Origin: CAVUBL01 sp963739795 | Lineage (GTDB): Bacteria; Acidobacteriota; Thermoanaerobaculia; Multivoradales; DATKCC01 | Assembly: GCA_963739795.1 (NCBI GenBank) | Contig: CAVUBL010000015.1 | Location: 310,001-374,000 of the forward strand | Length of the DNA stretch: 64,000 nucleotides | Direction: 5' to 3' | In this document: in pieces, positions 1 to 8,241 of the stretch | Numbering within the stretch: position 1 is the stretch's first letter | Layout: each line of letters starts with the position of its first letter | Notes under the pieces: model-generated | What the model was told of the DNA's origin: nothing | Databases searched by the model: none | Seen by the model: only the letters and a program-made list of their open reading frames with translations | Translations under genes and position numbers: made by a program

Positions 1-527
1 GGCGGCCCGCCGATGCCGGCGGCGCCGGTGAGGGTGCCGGACAGAGCCCCCACCCCGAGCAGGGCCGCCGTCCCCGGCCGGCGCCGGGTGCGCCAGCCGC
101 TGGCCAGGAGCGCGACGAAGGCGAGCACCAACAGGCTCATCAGTCGGGTCAGGAGGTCCGGGTCCAGCGCCACCAGGGCCATCGAGCCCACCGGGATCAA
201 CAGGCAGGCGGCGATCCCGGGGACGAGGACGGTGCGGGCATCCACCCGGGGCAGGGCCTCCGGAAGCAGCCGGGCGAGGGCCAGGAGCTCCAGGAACACC
301 ATGAGGGGCACACCGTCGGCCGGCCCGACGAGCACCGCGAAGGCCGGGGCCATCACCAGGCCCGCCCCGAAGCCGGAGAAGCCCCGCACGACGCCGGCCC
401 CCAGCGCCGCTCCGCCCAGGGCCACCAGCGCCCAGGCCGGAAGCTGGGCCCAGGGAGTCGCCGCGAAGGCCGGGAGCGGGAGCGAGAGGGCGTGGAGCAT
501 GTCGAAGCGCGGTCGATCCCGGAGCAT
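1..527 (-). CDS. TauE/SafE-family sulfite exporter-like permease (3' end outside window)
   Basis: The gene runs off the left edge, so only the first ~175 residues are visible. They form hydrophobic segments separated by short loops, with the glycine-rich signature VRGFSGFGAG at about residues 44-53 and a second one, GTLTGAAGIGGPP, at the edge. This duplicated G-x-G/F-S-G pattern is typical of the TauE/SafE family, which exports sulfite, sulfoacetate or related anions across the inner membrane. The start at 527 (MLRDRPRF) is preceded by GGGAG at a suitable distance; an internal ATG at 500 is less well supported. The gene is divergent from the peroxiredoxin-like gene. The substrate cannot be told from sequence. 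Confidence 0.8.
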   Translation of the reverse strand, partial: MLRDRPRFDMLHALSLPLPAFAATPWAQLPAWALVALGGAALGAGVVRGFSGFGAGLVMAPAFAVLVGPADGVPLMVFLELLALARLLPEALPRVDARTVLVPGIAACLLIPVGSMALVALDPDLLTRLMSLLVLAFVALLASGWRTRRRPGTAALLGVGALSGTLTGAAGIGGP

Positions 528-625
528 ATCGCTCCCGCCGAGGCCCGCCCGGCGCCGGAGCACTGAGACCTTACTTCTCACCGGCCTCCGTCGCGAGACG
601 CCGCGCGTACTACACTTCCGGGGCC

Positions 626-1168
626 ATGTCCGAGACCTTCAGCGCGGCGCTCTCCCCGATCACCCTTCCCGACCCGGACGGCCGGGAGGTCCGCCTCGGC
701 TCGCTCTGGGAGGCGGGCCCGGCGGTGCTCGTCTTCCTGCGCCACTACGGCTGAATCTTCTGCCGCGAGCACGTCGCGCAGTTGCGCGAGCACGAGGAAT
801 CGCTGCGGAGCGCGGGAGCGTCCGTCGCCGCCATCGGCCTGGGGGACTTCCACTACGCCCGCTTGTTCCGCGAGGAGACGGGGATCGAGTTTCCCCTGCT
901 GGTCGACGAGGAGCGCCGCGCCTACCGCGCCGCCCAGCTCGGCTCCGGCTCGATCTTCAACCTGCTGCGCCGGGAAGACTGGCAGGGCCGGTCCCGCGCC
1001 CGGGAGGCGGGCCACGCCCAGCGCCGCCTCGGCAAGGACCCTTTCCAGCTCGGCGGGAGCTTCGTCTTCGCGCCGGGCGACGTGGACCTCTACGCCCACC
1101 TGAGCCGGAGCTTTTCGGACAACGCGCCGGTGGAGGAGCTGGTCGCGGCCGTCACCGGCCGGAGCTGA
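626..1168 (+). CDS. Peroxiredoxin-like (AhpC/TSA_2-type) protein with in-frame TGA, probable selenoprotein
   Basis: Reading through the TGA at 752-754 gives one 180-residue protein of the thioredoxin-fold AhpC/TSA_2 (PRXL2/SelU-like) type. The redox motif of this family is normally FLRHxGCxFCREH; here it reads FLRHYG-U-IFCREH, so TGA sits exactly at the first cysteine (residue 43), with Cys46 at 761-763 as resolving partner. Similarity continues uninterrupted on both sides (LPDPDGREVRLGSL before, AIGLGDFHYARLF and GGSFVFAPG after). A perfect hairpin at 774-789 fits a bacterial SECIS. ATG 626 lies 9 nt after a -10-like TACACT (611-616). No sel genes are in the window. The alternative is a Cys-to-stop nonsense mutation; a TTG at 782 could only start a fragment lacking the active site. 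Confidence 0.72.
774..789 (+). promoter_or_regulatory. Candidate bacterial SECIS hairpin
   Basis: A perfect 6-bp stem (TCGCGC / GCGCGA) closes an AGTT loop, 25 nt after the TGA at 752-754. Bacterial SECIS elements lie within the coding region just after the UGA, with a G in the first two loop positions about 16-37 nt from the UGA; both conditions are met. It is an inference from shape and spacing; the GC-rich background makes chance hairpins common. Confidence 0.5.
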
Positions 1169-1180
1169 GACCGCGCCGGA

Positions 1181-1915
1181 TCAGGGAGCTCCGGTCGCGG
1201 CGCCACCCCCCGCAGCGATCCGCTCGCCCGCACCTTGGCAGGAGAGGAAGGGCGACGAGTCGATCCATCTCCGGTCCGGGTAGTAGCCGAACAGCACGGT
1301 GCCGCCCTTGATCGTGTCGATCACCGGACGGGCCACGCCGCGCGGCAGGGCGGGACAGCCCCAGCTCCGCCCCAGGCGGCCGATGCGGTGGATGAAGCCC
1401 TCGCTCACGTAGTCGGCGCCATGCACCACGATGGTCCGGTCCCGGGCCTGGTCGTTGAAGCCGGGCGTCTGGCCGTCGAGGCGTAGCGAGTAACCGTTCT
1501 TCCCGTAGTAAGTCTCAGCCGTGATCATCAGGCCGAGGCTCGACTCGAGGCTCATGGAGGCGTTGGAGAAACGGGTGGCCCGGTTCTCACCCGAGCCTCT
1601 GCCGTGGGCCACGAGCTCGTGGAAGAGCACCTTGTGATGGGCGAGGTCGAGCACCCAGAGACGGCGCTGGGTCGACGGCAAGGAGTAGTCGATGACGGTG
1701 AGCAGGTTCGGCTTGCTCACCAGGCCACGGGCGACGGCGCACTCCCGGGCCTCGAGGGCGAGGCGGAGCACCTTGGGCCGCAGGCCGGGCGCGAAGCCTT
1801 GGGAAACGGCCGGGGCGGTTCGGGAGACGGGCGCGGGCGCGGCGAAGACCGGGATCACCAGCGTCGCGATCGTCAAGGCGGCCGAGGCGGTCGACAGGGC
1901 TACAGCTCGGTTCAT
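1181..1915 (-). CDS. Murein L,D-transpeptidase catalytic-domain protein (YkuD_2 type)
   Basis: A 244-residue secreted protein with an N-terminal signal peptide (hydrophobic segment ~residues 5-25, ending VFAAPAP). The catalytic domain shows the L,D-transpeptidase signature: IVVHGADYVSEGF supplies the conserved histidine and RLGRSWGCPAL the SxGC nucleophile cysteine about 20 residues later. Members act in the periplasm on peptidoglycan stem peptides, forming 3-3 cross-links or anchoring proteins. The YkuD_2 subtype is recognised by VLDLAHHKVLFHELVAHGRG upstream of the catalytic site. It is convergent with the selenoprotein gene, the ends being 12 bp apart; an inverted repeat (1156-1166 / 1187-1197) spans both ends and could act as a shared terminator. 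Confidence 0.85.
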   Translation of the reverse strand: MNRAVALSTASAALTIATLVIPVFAAPAPVSRTAPAVSQGFAPGLRPKVLRLALEARECAVARGLVSKPNLLTVIDYSLPSTQRRLWVLDLAHHKVLFHELVAHGRGSGENRATRFSNASMSLESSLGLMITAETYYGKNGYSLRLDGQTPGFNDQARDRTIVVHGADYVSEGFIHRIGRLGRSWGCPALPRGVARPVIDTIKGGTVLFGYYPDRRWIDSSPFLSCQGAGERIAAGGGAATGAP

Positions 1916-2227
1916 GTGCCGCTTACAAAGCGTCTGTAACTTTGAAAATTCCCTCTCCGGTCGAATCGGCGAAGTCTAGAGCCAATGCCTACTCGAAGTG
2001 CCGCCCAGGGCCGGAGGGCTGGCGAGAGCGAGGGCGAAGGCCAGGAGGTCCTGCGGGGACGTATCGTCGACACCCTTCGAAGATCGGGACGGACCGCGAC
2101 CGGGTGCGACGCCGCTGCCGAGGGTTTGAAAATGCTACGAGGCTTCGCCGCCGGCGAGGCTGCTAGCATCGGCCCGGGCCCCGAGAGAAGCCCTGCGATC
2201 ACCACCCACGCCCAACCTGGAGAGGAC

Positions 2228-5200
2228 ATGAAGACCACGGTGTCGAGAGCGTCGACGTTCGCGTGCGCGATCTTCCTTCTGACGACCCTGATCGGTCTGG
2301 CCGGCTCGGCCGGCCCCGCCTCGGCGACCCCCCGGAGGGCCCAGCCCGCGGCCAAGCCCGCAGCCGGCCCGGAGAGCGCCGGCCCCATGACGGCCGAGAC
2401 CTTCTCCGGCCTCGCCCTGCGCGGCATCGGCCCCGGCCTCATGTCGGGGCGGATCGCCGACGTCGCCATCGACCCGACCGACCGGGCCACCTGGTACGTG
2501 GCCGCCGGCTCGGGCGGGGTGTGGAAGACCACCGACAACGGCACCACCTGGACGCCCGTCTTCGACCACGAGGGCTCCTACTCCATCGGCTGCGTCACCG
2601 TGGACCCCAATGACCCCAGCACCGTCTGGGTGGGCACCGGCGAGAACGTCTCCGGCCGCCACGTGGGCTACGGCGACGGCGTCTACCGCAGCCGCGACGG
2701 CGGCACGACCTGGGAGAACCTCGGGCTCCCGCACTCGGAGCACATCGCCAAGATCCTCGTCGACCCGCGGAGCTCGGACACCGTCTGGGTGGCCTCCGAA
2801 GGGCCGCTCTGGAGCTCCGGCGGCGAGCGGGGCGTCTACAAGACCACCGACGGCGGCAAGACCTGGCGCCAGGTGCTGGGGGTGAGCGCGGACACGGGCG
2901 CCACCGACCTCGAGGCCGACCCCGCCGATCCCGACACCCTCTACGCCGCCACCTACGAGCGGCGCCGGAAGACCTGGGCGCTCCTGGCCGGCGGGCCCGA
3001 GTCCGGCATCTACAAGTCGACCGACGGCGGCGAGCACTGGCGCAAGCTCGCCACCGGCCTGCCGAAGGGCGACCTGGGCAAGATCGGCCTCGCCGTCTCG
3101 CCCCAGCACCCGGAGGTGGTCTACGCCACCATCGAGGCCGGCGAGAAAGACCGCGGCTTCTACCGTTCCGCCGACGGCGGCGAGAGCTGGGAGAAGCGGA
3201 GCTCGTACACCAGCGGCGGCACCGGCCCCCACTACTACCAGGAGATCTACGCCTCGCCCTACCGCTTCGACCGCGTCTACCAGATGGACGTGTGGATCCA
3301 CGTGACCGACGACGGCGGCAAGACCTTCACCGAGCTGGGCGAGCCGGGCAAACACAGCGACAACCACGCCCTGGCCTTCGACCCGGCCCACCCCGGCCAC
3401 CTCCTGGCGGGCTGCGACGGCGGCCTCTACGAGAGCTGGAACGACGGCGCGAGCTGGCGCCACATCACCAACCTGCCGGTGACCCAGATCTACAAGATGG
3501 CCCTGGACGACGACCGGCCCTTCTACCACGTCGTGGGCGGCACCCAGGACAACGGCACCATCTACGGCCCGACCGCCACCGCCTCGTCCAACGGCATCCG
3601 GAACCGGGACTGGATCGTGCCGTTCGGGGCCGACGGCTACGCCTGCGCCATCGATCCCCAGGACCCGGACACCCTCTACGTCACCTGGCAGAACGGCCAC
3701 CTGCTGCGTTACGACCGGCGCACCCGCGAGACGCTCGACGTCCAGCCCCTGCCGGCGCCGGGCGACCCGCCGGAGCGCTGGAACTGGGACTCGCCGGTGC
3801 TCGTCAGCCCCCACTCCCACACCCGCATCTACTTCGGCTCCCAGCGCCTCTGGCGGAGCGACGACCGGGGCGACTCCTGGACCGCCATCTCCCCCGACCT
3901 CTCCCGCGGGCAGAACCGCTATGAGCTGCCCATGAGGCAGACCGCGCCCGGCACCACGGCGCTCTACGACAACGGCGCCATGTCCTGGTACGGCAACCTG
4001 ACCTCGATCTCCGAGTCGCCCCTGGTCGAGGGCCTGCTCTACGTCGGCACCGACGACGGGCTGATCCAGGTGAGCGAGGACGGCGGAGAGAGCTGGCGCA
4101 AGGTCGAGAAGGTACCCGGCGTGCCCGAGGGCTCCTTCGTCAACCAGGTGCGCGCCTCCGTCCACGACCCCGACACGGTCTTCGCAGCCCTCGACAACCA
4201 CAAGCAGGGGGACTACCACCCCTACTTGGTGAAGAGCACCGACCGGGGCCGCACCTGGACCTCCATGGCCGGCGACCTGCCGGAGCGGGACCTGGTCTGG
4301 GCCCTCGCCCAGGACTCGGAGAAGCCCGACCTGCTGTTCGCCGCCACCGAGCTCGGCCTCGACTTCACCATGGACGGCGGGGCGCACTGGATCGCGCTCA
4401 CCGGCGGAGTGCCCCACGTGGCCTTCCGCGACCTCGAGATCCAGCGCCGCGAGGGCGACCTGGTGGCCGCCTCCTTCGGGCGGGGCTTCTTCGTCCTCGA
4501 CGACTACACGCCGCTGCGCCAGGCGAACGTGAAGGTGCTCGGCGAGGAGGCACACCTCTTCCCGGTGCGCACCGCCAAGCTCTACGTGCCCTCGGTCGAC
4601 CTGGGCGTTCCCGGCCAGGCCTACGAGGGGGAGCAGGTCTTCATGGCCCCGAACCCGCCGTTCGGCGCCCTCCTCACCTACTACCTGCGGGATGGCTGGA
4701 AGAGCCCGCGCGAGGAGCGCTCGGCCGAGGAGGCGAAGCTCCGCGAGGAGGGCAAGGACGCACCCTTCCCCGGCTGGCCGGCACTGCGCCGGGAGTCGCG
4801 ATCCGGCGAGCCGAAGCTCGTCCTCACCATCCGCGACTCGGAGGGCCGCGTGGTGCGCCGCCTGACCGGCCCCACGAGCGAGGGCTTCCACCGGGTGGCC
4901 TGGGACCTGCGCTACCCCTCGAGCCGCCCGGTGACGAAGCTCGAGGACGAGCCGCCACCGATCTGGGGCCCGCCGCCGGGCGGCCCGCTGGTGACCCCCG
5001 GGACCTACACGGCCCGGCTCGCCCGCCTGGTGGACGGCGAGCTCCAGCCCCTGGGCGAGGCCCAGAGCTTCCAGGTCCAACCCCTCGAGGGCAGGACCGG
5101 CCTCGGAAACGCCGACCCCCAGGCCATCCTGGCGTTCGAGCAGAAGACGGCGGACCTCCAGCGCCGGGTCTTCGGCGCCGGCCAGGTGCTCGACGACACG

Positions 5201-5581
5201 GACCACCGCCTGCAGCTCGTGGAGAAGGCGCTCCTCGCCACCCCCGGCGCCCCGCCGGAGCTCCTGGCGCGGACGCGGGCCCTGGAGCTGCGCCGGGCCG
5301 ACCTCGCCCTGCGCCTCGAAGGAGATCCGGTGCGCGGCGGTCTCGACGAGCCCCAGGTGCCCTCCATCGCCCAGCGGGTCCAGCAGATCATCGAGGGCCA
5401 CTGGCACACGACCAGCGCCCCCACCCAGACCCAGCGCCGGAGCCTGGAGGTGGCCGAGACGGAGTTCCAGCAGGTGGACGGCGAGCTTCGGACCCTGGTC
5501 GACACCGACCTGGCGAAGCTCGAAGCCGACCTGACCGCCGCCGGGGCCCCGTGGACCCCGGGCCAGGGCGTGCCGAAGTAA
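2228..5581 (+). CDS. Secreted BNR/sortilin-like beta-propeller protein
   Basis: About 1,117 residues with a signal peptide (residues 1-30) and then repeated propeller blades carrying BNR/Asp-box motifs such as KTTDNGTTWTP, RSRDGGTTWENL, KTTDGGKTWRQ, KSTDGGEHWRK and RSADGGESWEK, consistent with a tandem double propeller like that of VPS10/sortilin-type 'glycosyl hydrolase' proteins. The last ~250 residues (from about VVRRLTGPTSEG) form a separate beta-sandwich plus helical tail. Such proteins are abundant in Acidobacteriota and Bacteroidota and are often annotated as glycosidases without proof. The start at 2228 is chosen because it follows GGAGAGGAC and opens the signal peptide; the frame is open further upstream to 1985. 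A lipoprotein-like transglutaminase follows 34 bp downstream on the same strand. Confidence 0.85.
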   Translation: MKTTVSRASTFACAIFLLTTLIGLAGSAGPASATPRRAQPAAKPAAGPESAGPMTAETFSGLALRGIGPGLMSGRIADVAIDPTDRATWYVAAGSGGVWKTTDNGTTWTPVFDHEGSYSIGCVTVDPNDPSTVWVGTGENVSGRHVGYGDGVYRSRDGGTTWENLGLPHSEHIAKILVDPRSSDTVWVASEGPLWSSGGERGVYKTTDGGKTWRQVLGVSADTGATDLEADPADPDTLYAATYERRRKTWALLAGGPESGIYKSTDGGEHWRKLATGLPKGDLGKIGLAVSPQHPEVVYATIEAGEKDRGFYRSADGGESWEKRSSYTSGGTGPHYYQEIYASPYRFDRVYQMDVWIHVTDDGGKTFTELGEPGKHSDNHALAFDPAHPGHLLAGCDGGLYESWNDGASWRHITNLPVTQIYKMALDDDRPFYHVVGGTQDNGTIYGPTATASSNGIRNRDWIVPFGADGYACAIDPQDPDTLYVTWQNGHLLRYDRRTRETLDVQPLPAPGDPPERWNWDSPVLVSPHSHTRIYFGSQRLWRSDDRGDSWTAISPDLSRGQNRYELPMRQTAPGTTALYDNGAMSWYGNLTSISESPLVEGLLYVGTDDGLIQVSEDGGESWRKVEKVPGVPEGSFVNQVRASVHDPDTVFAALDNHKQGDYHPYLVKSTDRGRTWTSMAGDLPERDLVWALAQDSEKPDLLFAATELGLDFTMDGGAHWIALTGGVPHVAFRDLEIQRREGDLVAASFGRGFFVLDDYTPLRQANVKVLGEEAHLFPVRTAKLYVPSVDLGVPGQAYEGEQVFMAPNPPFGALLTYYLRDGWKSPREERSAEEAKLREEGKDAPFPGWPALRRESRSGEPKLVLTIRDSEGRVVRRLTGPTSEGFHRVAWDLRYPSSRPVTKLEDEPPPIWGPPPGGPLVTPGTYTARLARLVDGELQPLGEAQSFQVQPLEGRTGLGNADPQAILAFEQKTADLQRRVFGAGQVLDDTDHRLQLVEKALLATPGAPPELLARTRALELRRADLALRLEGDPVRGGLDEPQVPSIAQRVQQIIEGHWHTTSAPTQTQRRSLEVAETEFQQVDGELRTLVDTDLAKLEADLTAAGAPWTPGQGVPK

Positions 5582-5615
5582 GATGCACGACCAACCGACC
5601 CGAGGAGACGTGTAC

Positions 5616-6710
5616 ATGCTGAAGAGATCGTCCGCGCTCACCGCCCTCGCCATGACGCTCCTCGCCGGTGCAGCCTGCCGGCAGGCGCCCGACGCCGGGT
5701 CCGCGGCGGGCTCGCCGGCGCCCGCCACGCCGGCCGAGACGAGCTCGCCCGCGGCCGCGACCTCCGCGAGCCCGGTGAGCCGCACCTTCGAGGTGACCTA
5801 CACGACCTCGATCAAGGATCTGCCGGCCGGCGCCGATCGGCTCGAGGTGTGGATCCCGTACCCCCACAGCGACGTCGCCCAACAGATCGAGGTCGAGAAG
5901 GTCGACTCCCCGTATCCGACGAGCATCGAGACCGACCCCTCCCTGGGCAACGAGATGATCCACCTGGTGGTCGACCACCCGGACAAGAGCGCCTTCGACG
6001 TCACTCAGACCTTCCGGGTGACCCGCACGGAGAAGATCCGCAAGGACTTCGCCGAGGCCATGCCCCACCACGGTGAGCTCCCGCCCGACGTCGCCCGCTG
6101 GCTCGAGCCCGGCCGGCTCGTACCCCTGGACGAGCGGATCCGCAAGCTGTCGGCCGACGTCACCGAGGGCGCCACCACCGACGTCGAGAAGGCCCGGAAG
6201 ATCTACGACTACGTGGTCTCCACCATGAGCTACGACAAGAGCGGCACCGGCTGGGGGCACGGCGACATCTACTGGGCCTGCGACAAGAAGCGGGGCAACT
6301 GCACCGATTTCCACGCCCTGTTCACCGGCCTCGCCCGCGCCGCCGGCATCCCGGCCCGTTTCGAGATCGGCCTGCCCATCCCGGCCGACCGCGGCTCCGG
6401 GAAGATCGCCGGCTACCACTGCTGGGTCGAGTTCTATCTGGACGGCTACGGCTGGGTTCCCATCGACGCCTCGGAGGCGAAGAAGCACCCGGACAAGAGG
6501 GAGTACTTCTTCGGCGCCCACGACGAGAACCGGGTCCAGCTCTCCATGGGCCGCGACCTCGAGCTCGTGCCCCCGCAGAAGGGCCAGCCGCTCAACTACT
6601 TCGTGTACCCGTACGCCGAGGTGGACGGCAAGGCGTGGGACGGCGTCGGCCACTCCTTCGAGTACCACGACCTGCCGACGGCGGGGGGCGAGGCCCGCAC
6701 CGCCGGCTGA
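5616..6710 (+). CDS. Transglutaminase-like domain protein, probable lipoprotein
   Basis: 364 residues. The N-terminus (MLKRSSALTALAMTLLAGAAC) looks like a signal peptide with a weak lipobox (GAAC) at Cys21, followed by an Ala/Pro/Ser-rich linker to about residue 55. The body is a transglutaminase/protease-like domain: GNCTDFHALFTGLARAAGIP gives the nucleophile cysteine, GYHCWVEFYLDGYGWVPIDASEA the histidine and aspartate. In bacteria this fold usually acts as a cysteine peptidase or is inactive; the target is unknown. ATG 5616 follows GAGGAG. The gene sits 34 bp behind the BNR-propeller gene, so the two are probably co-transcribed. Confidence 0.82.
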   Translation: MLKRSSALTALAMTLLAGAACRQAPDAGSAAGSPAPATPAETSSPAAATSASPVSRTFEVTYTTSIKDLPAGADRLEVWIPYPHSDVAQQIEVEKVDSPYPTSIETDPSLGNEMIHLVVDHPDKSAFDVTQTFRVTRTEKIRKDFAEAMPHHGELPPDVARWLEPGRLVPLDERIRKLSADVTEGATTDVEKARKIYDYVVSTMSYDKSGTGWGHGDIYWACDKKRGNCTDFHALFTGLARAAGIPARFEIGLPIPADRGSGKIAGYHCWVEFYLDGYGWVPIDASEAKKHPDKREYFFGAHDENRVQLSMGRDLELVPPQKGQPLNYFVYPYAEVDGKAWDGVGHSFEYHDLPTAGGEARTAG

Positions 6711-6752
6711 GGCGGTTCGGGCAGGGCCTCGCTCGCGGGACCCCGTAGGGCC

Positions 6753-8204
6753 TCAGAGGTAGCCCAGGGCCTTGAGCCGCCTCTGGTGCTCCCGGGCGCG
6801 GCGCACCGACTCCGCCGTGTCGGCGCCCTCGATCGCCTCGACCCAGTTCACCAGGGCGCGGCGGAGCTCTGAGGCCACCCGCGGGTGCGCCTCGGCCACG
6901 TCCCGGGTCTCGCCGGGGTCGGCCGCAAGATCGTAGAGGCTCTCCCCACCTCCGGCCCCACTTCCAGCCCCACTTCCAGCCCCACTTCCCGCCCCACTTC
7001 CCGCCAGATCGACCAGCAGCTTGAACCGGCCGTCGGTCACCGTCCGCACCGTCCCCTGGAGGGCGAAGTGGAGCCGCTGGACCGGCCGGTCGGTCCCTTC
7101 GATGATGGGGCGGAGGCTCCGGCCGGCCAAGGCCGGTCGCCCCGGTCGCCCCGGCTCTCCCGGCGGGAGAGCGATCCCCAGGTAGTCGAGGAGGGTCGGC
7201 ATCACGTCCAGGTTGTCGACCTCCGCCTCCCGGTGCCCGGCCGGGGCTCCGCCCGGCAGCCGGATCAGCAGCGGAGTGTGGAGCAGGGTCTCGTAAGCCA
7301 GGTTCCGGCAGTGGCCGAAGTGGCCGTGGTCCATGAGCTCCTCGCCGTGATCGGCCAGGAGGACCAGGATCGTCCGGGAGAGCAGCCCGCGCTCGCGCAG
7401 ACCGCCCACGAAGGCGGCGAGCTGCCCGTCGAGGAACCGGATCTCGTCGTCGTAGAGGTCCCGGAAGTAGGCCAGGTCCTCCGGCCCGAGCACCACGCTC
7501 GTGTCCCCCTCGTAGAGCTTGCGGAAGATGCGCTCCGGCTGGCCCAGGCGCACCCAGCTCCGCTCCGGGTGCCCGGTGGCGAAGTGGTGCGGGTACCAGC
7601 GGGGCGGCCGGTACGGGGCGTGGGGGTCCAGGTAGTGGAGGTAGAGGAAGAACGGCTCGGGTAGCGTCCCGAGGATCTCGTCCGCCCGCTTCTGGACGCA
7701 GGCCGCCGACTTCTCCAGGCAGCTCTCGTCGAAGGTGTCGAACCCGCGCCCGTAGCCGCCCTGGTGGTTGATCTCCGAGGGCGTGGCGCGGACGATCAGG
7801 CTCGCCGAGACCGCCGCCGTGGCGTAGCCGTGGCGGTGGAGAACGTCGGGCAGGTAGGGCAGGTCGCCGGGGACCGCCATGCCGTACTCGTCCAGGCGCG
7901 CCATGAAGCGGTTGGCGTGCCGGGAGGTGAGGATCGAGGCGACCGACGGGAAGGTGCACCCCGCCTGGCTGCGGGCGTGGTCGAAGACCACCGACTCGCC
8001 GGCGAGGCTCTCGAGGAACGGGCTCGTCGGCCGCGGGTATCCGTAGAGGCTCAAGTGGTCGGCCCGGAGGGTGTCGACCAGGAGCACGACGACGTTCCAC
8101 GGCTTGCCGTCCTTCGGGCTCCGGGCCGGGTCGCACGCCGCCAGCGACACAGCGAGGGCGAGGAGAGCCGACAAGCCGGCCAGGCGGCGGAATCCGCGGC
8201 GCAT
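6753..8204 (-). CDS. Sulfatase-family (alkaline phosphatase superfamily) lipoprotein
   Basis: 483 residues beginning with a lipoprotein signal (LAVSLAAC). The fold is recognised from VVVLLVDTLRADHLSLYGY (metal-binding Asp), LYLHYLDPHAPYRPP, LADHGEELMDHGHFGHC (metal-binding Asp-His) and the terminal LYDLAADPGETRDVA block. At the nucleophile position it reads GCTFPSVASILTSRH. The formylglycine motif C-x-P-S-R of true sulfatases is absent, so a threonine or cysteine nucleophile and a phosphodiesterase or phospho-/sulfo-transferase activity are as likely as sulfate hydrolysis. A Gly-Ser-Gly-Ala tract encoded by a 12-bp tandem repeat sits near residues 400-416. It is convergent with the transglutaminase gene. 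Confidence 0.82.
   Translation of the reverse strand: MRRGFRRLAGLSALLALAVSLAACDPARSPKDGKPWNVVVLLVDTLRADHLSLYGYPRPTSPFLESLAGESVVFDHARSQAGCTFPSVASILTSRHANRFMARLDEYGMAVPGDLPYLPDVLHRHGYATAAVSASLIVRATPSEINHQGGYGRGFDTFDESCLEKSAACVQKRADEILGTLPEPFFLYLHYLDPHAPYRPPRWYPHHFATGHPERSWVRLGQPERIFRKLYEGDTSVVLGPEDLAYFRDLYDDEIRFLDGQLAAFVGGLRERGLLSRTILVLLADHGEELMDHGHFGHCRNLAYETLLHTPLLIRLPGGAPAGHREAEVDNLDVMPTLLDYLGIALPPGEPGRPGRPALAGRSLRPIIEGTDRPVQRLHFALQGTVRTVTDGRFKLLVDLAGSGAGSGAGSGAGSGAGGGESLYDLAADPGETRDVAEAHPRVASELRRALVNWVEAIEGADTAESVRRAREHQRRLKALGYL
6956..7003. repeat. 12-bp tandem repeat (4 units) inside the sulfatase-like gene
   Basis: Four consecutive units of CCCCACTTCCAG, the last two ending CCCG, encode a (Gly-Ser-Gly-Ala)-type linker on the minus strand. 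Unit length is a multiple of three, so copy-number change would alter linker length without breaking the frame. Confidence 0.85.
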
Positions 8205-8241
8205 GGACGAATCGTACCGCCTGGGCGCGGAGCGAGGACGC

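Noticed and set aside
782..1168. A separate 128-residue protein starting at TTG 782
   Set aside because: It would begin after the active site of a peroxiredoxin-like fold; reading through the TGA gives the complete family protein.
2135..5785. A 1,216-codon minus-strand open frame
   Set aside because: It mirrors the BNR-propeller gene; its sequence is low-complexity Gly/Val/Ala/Arg without domains, as expected for an antisense frame in GC-rich DNA.
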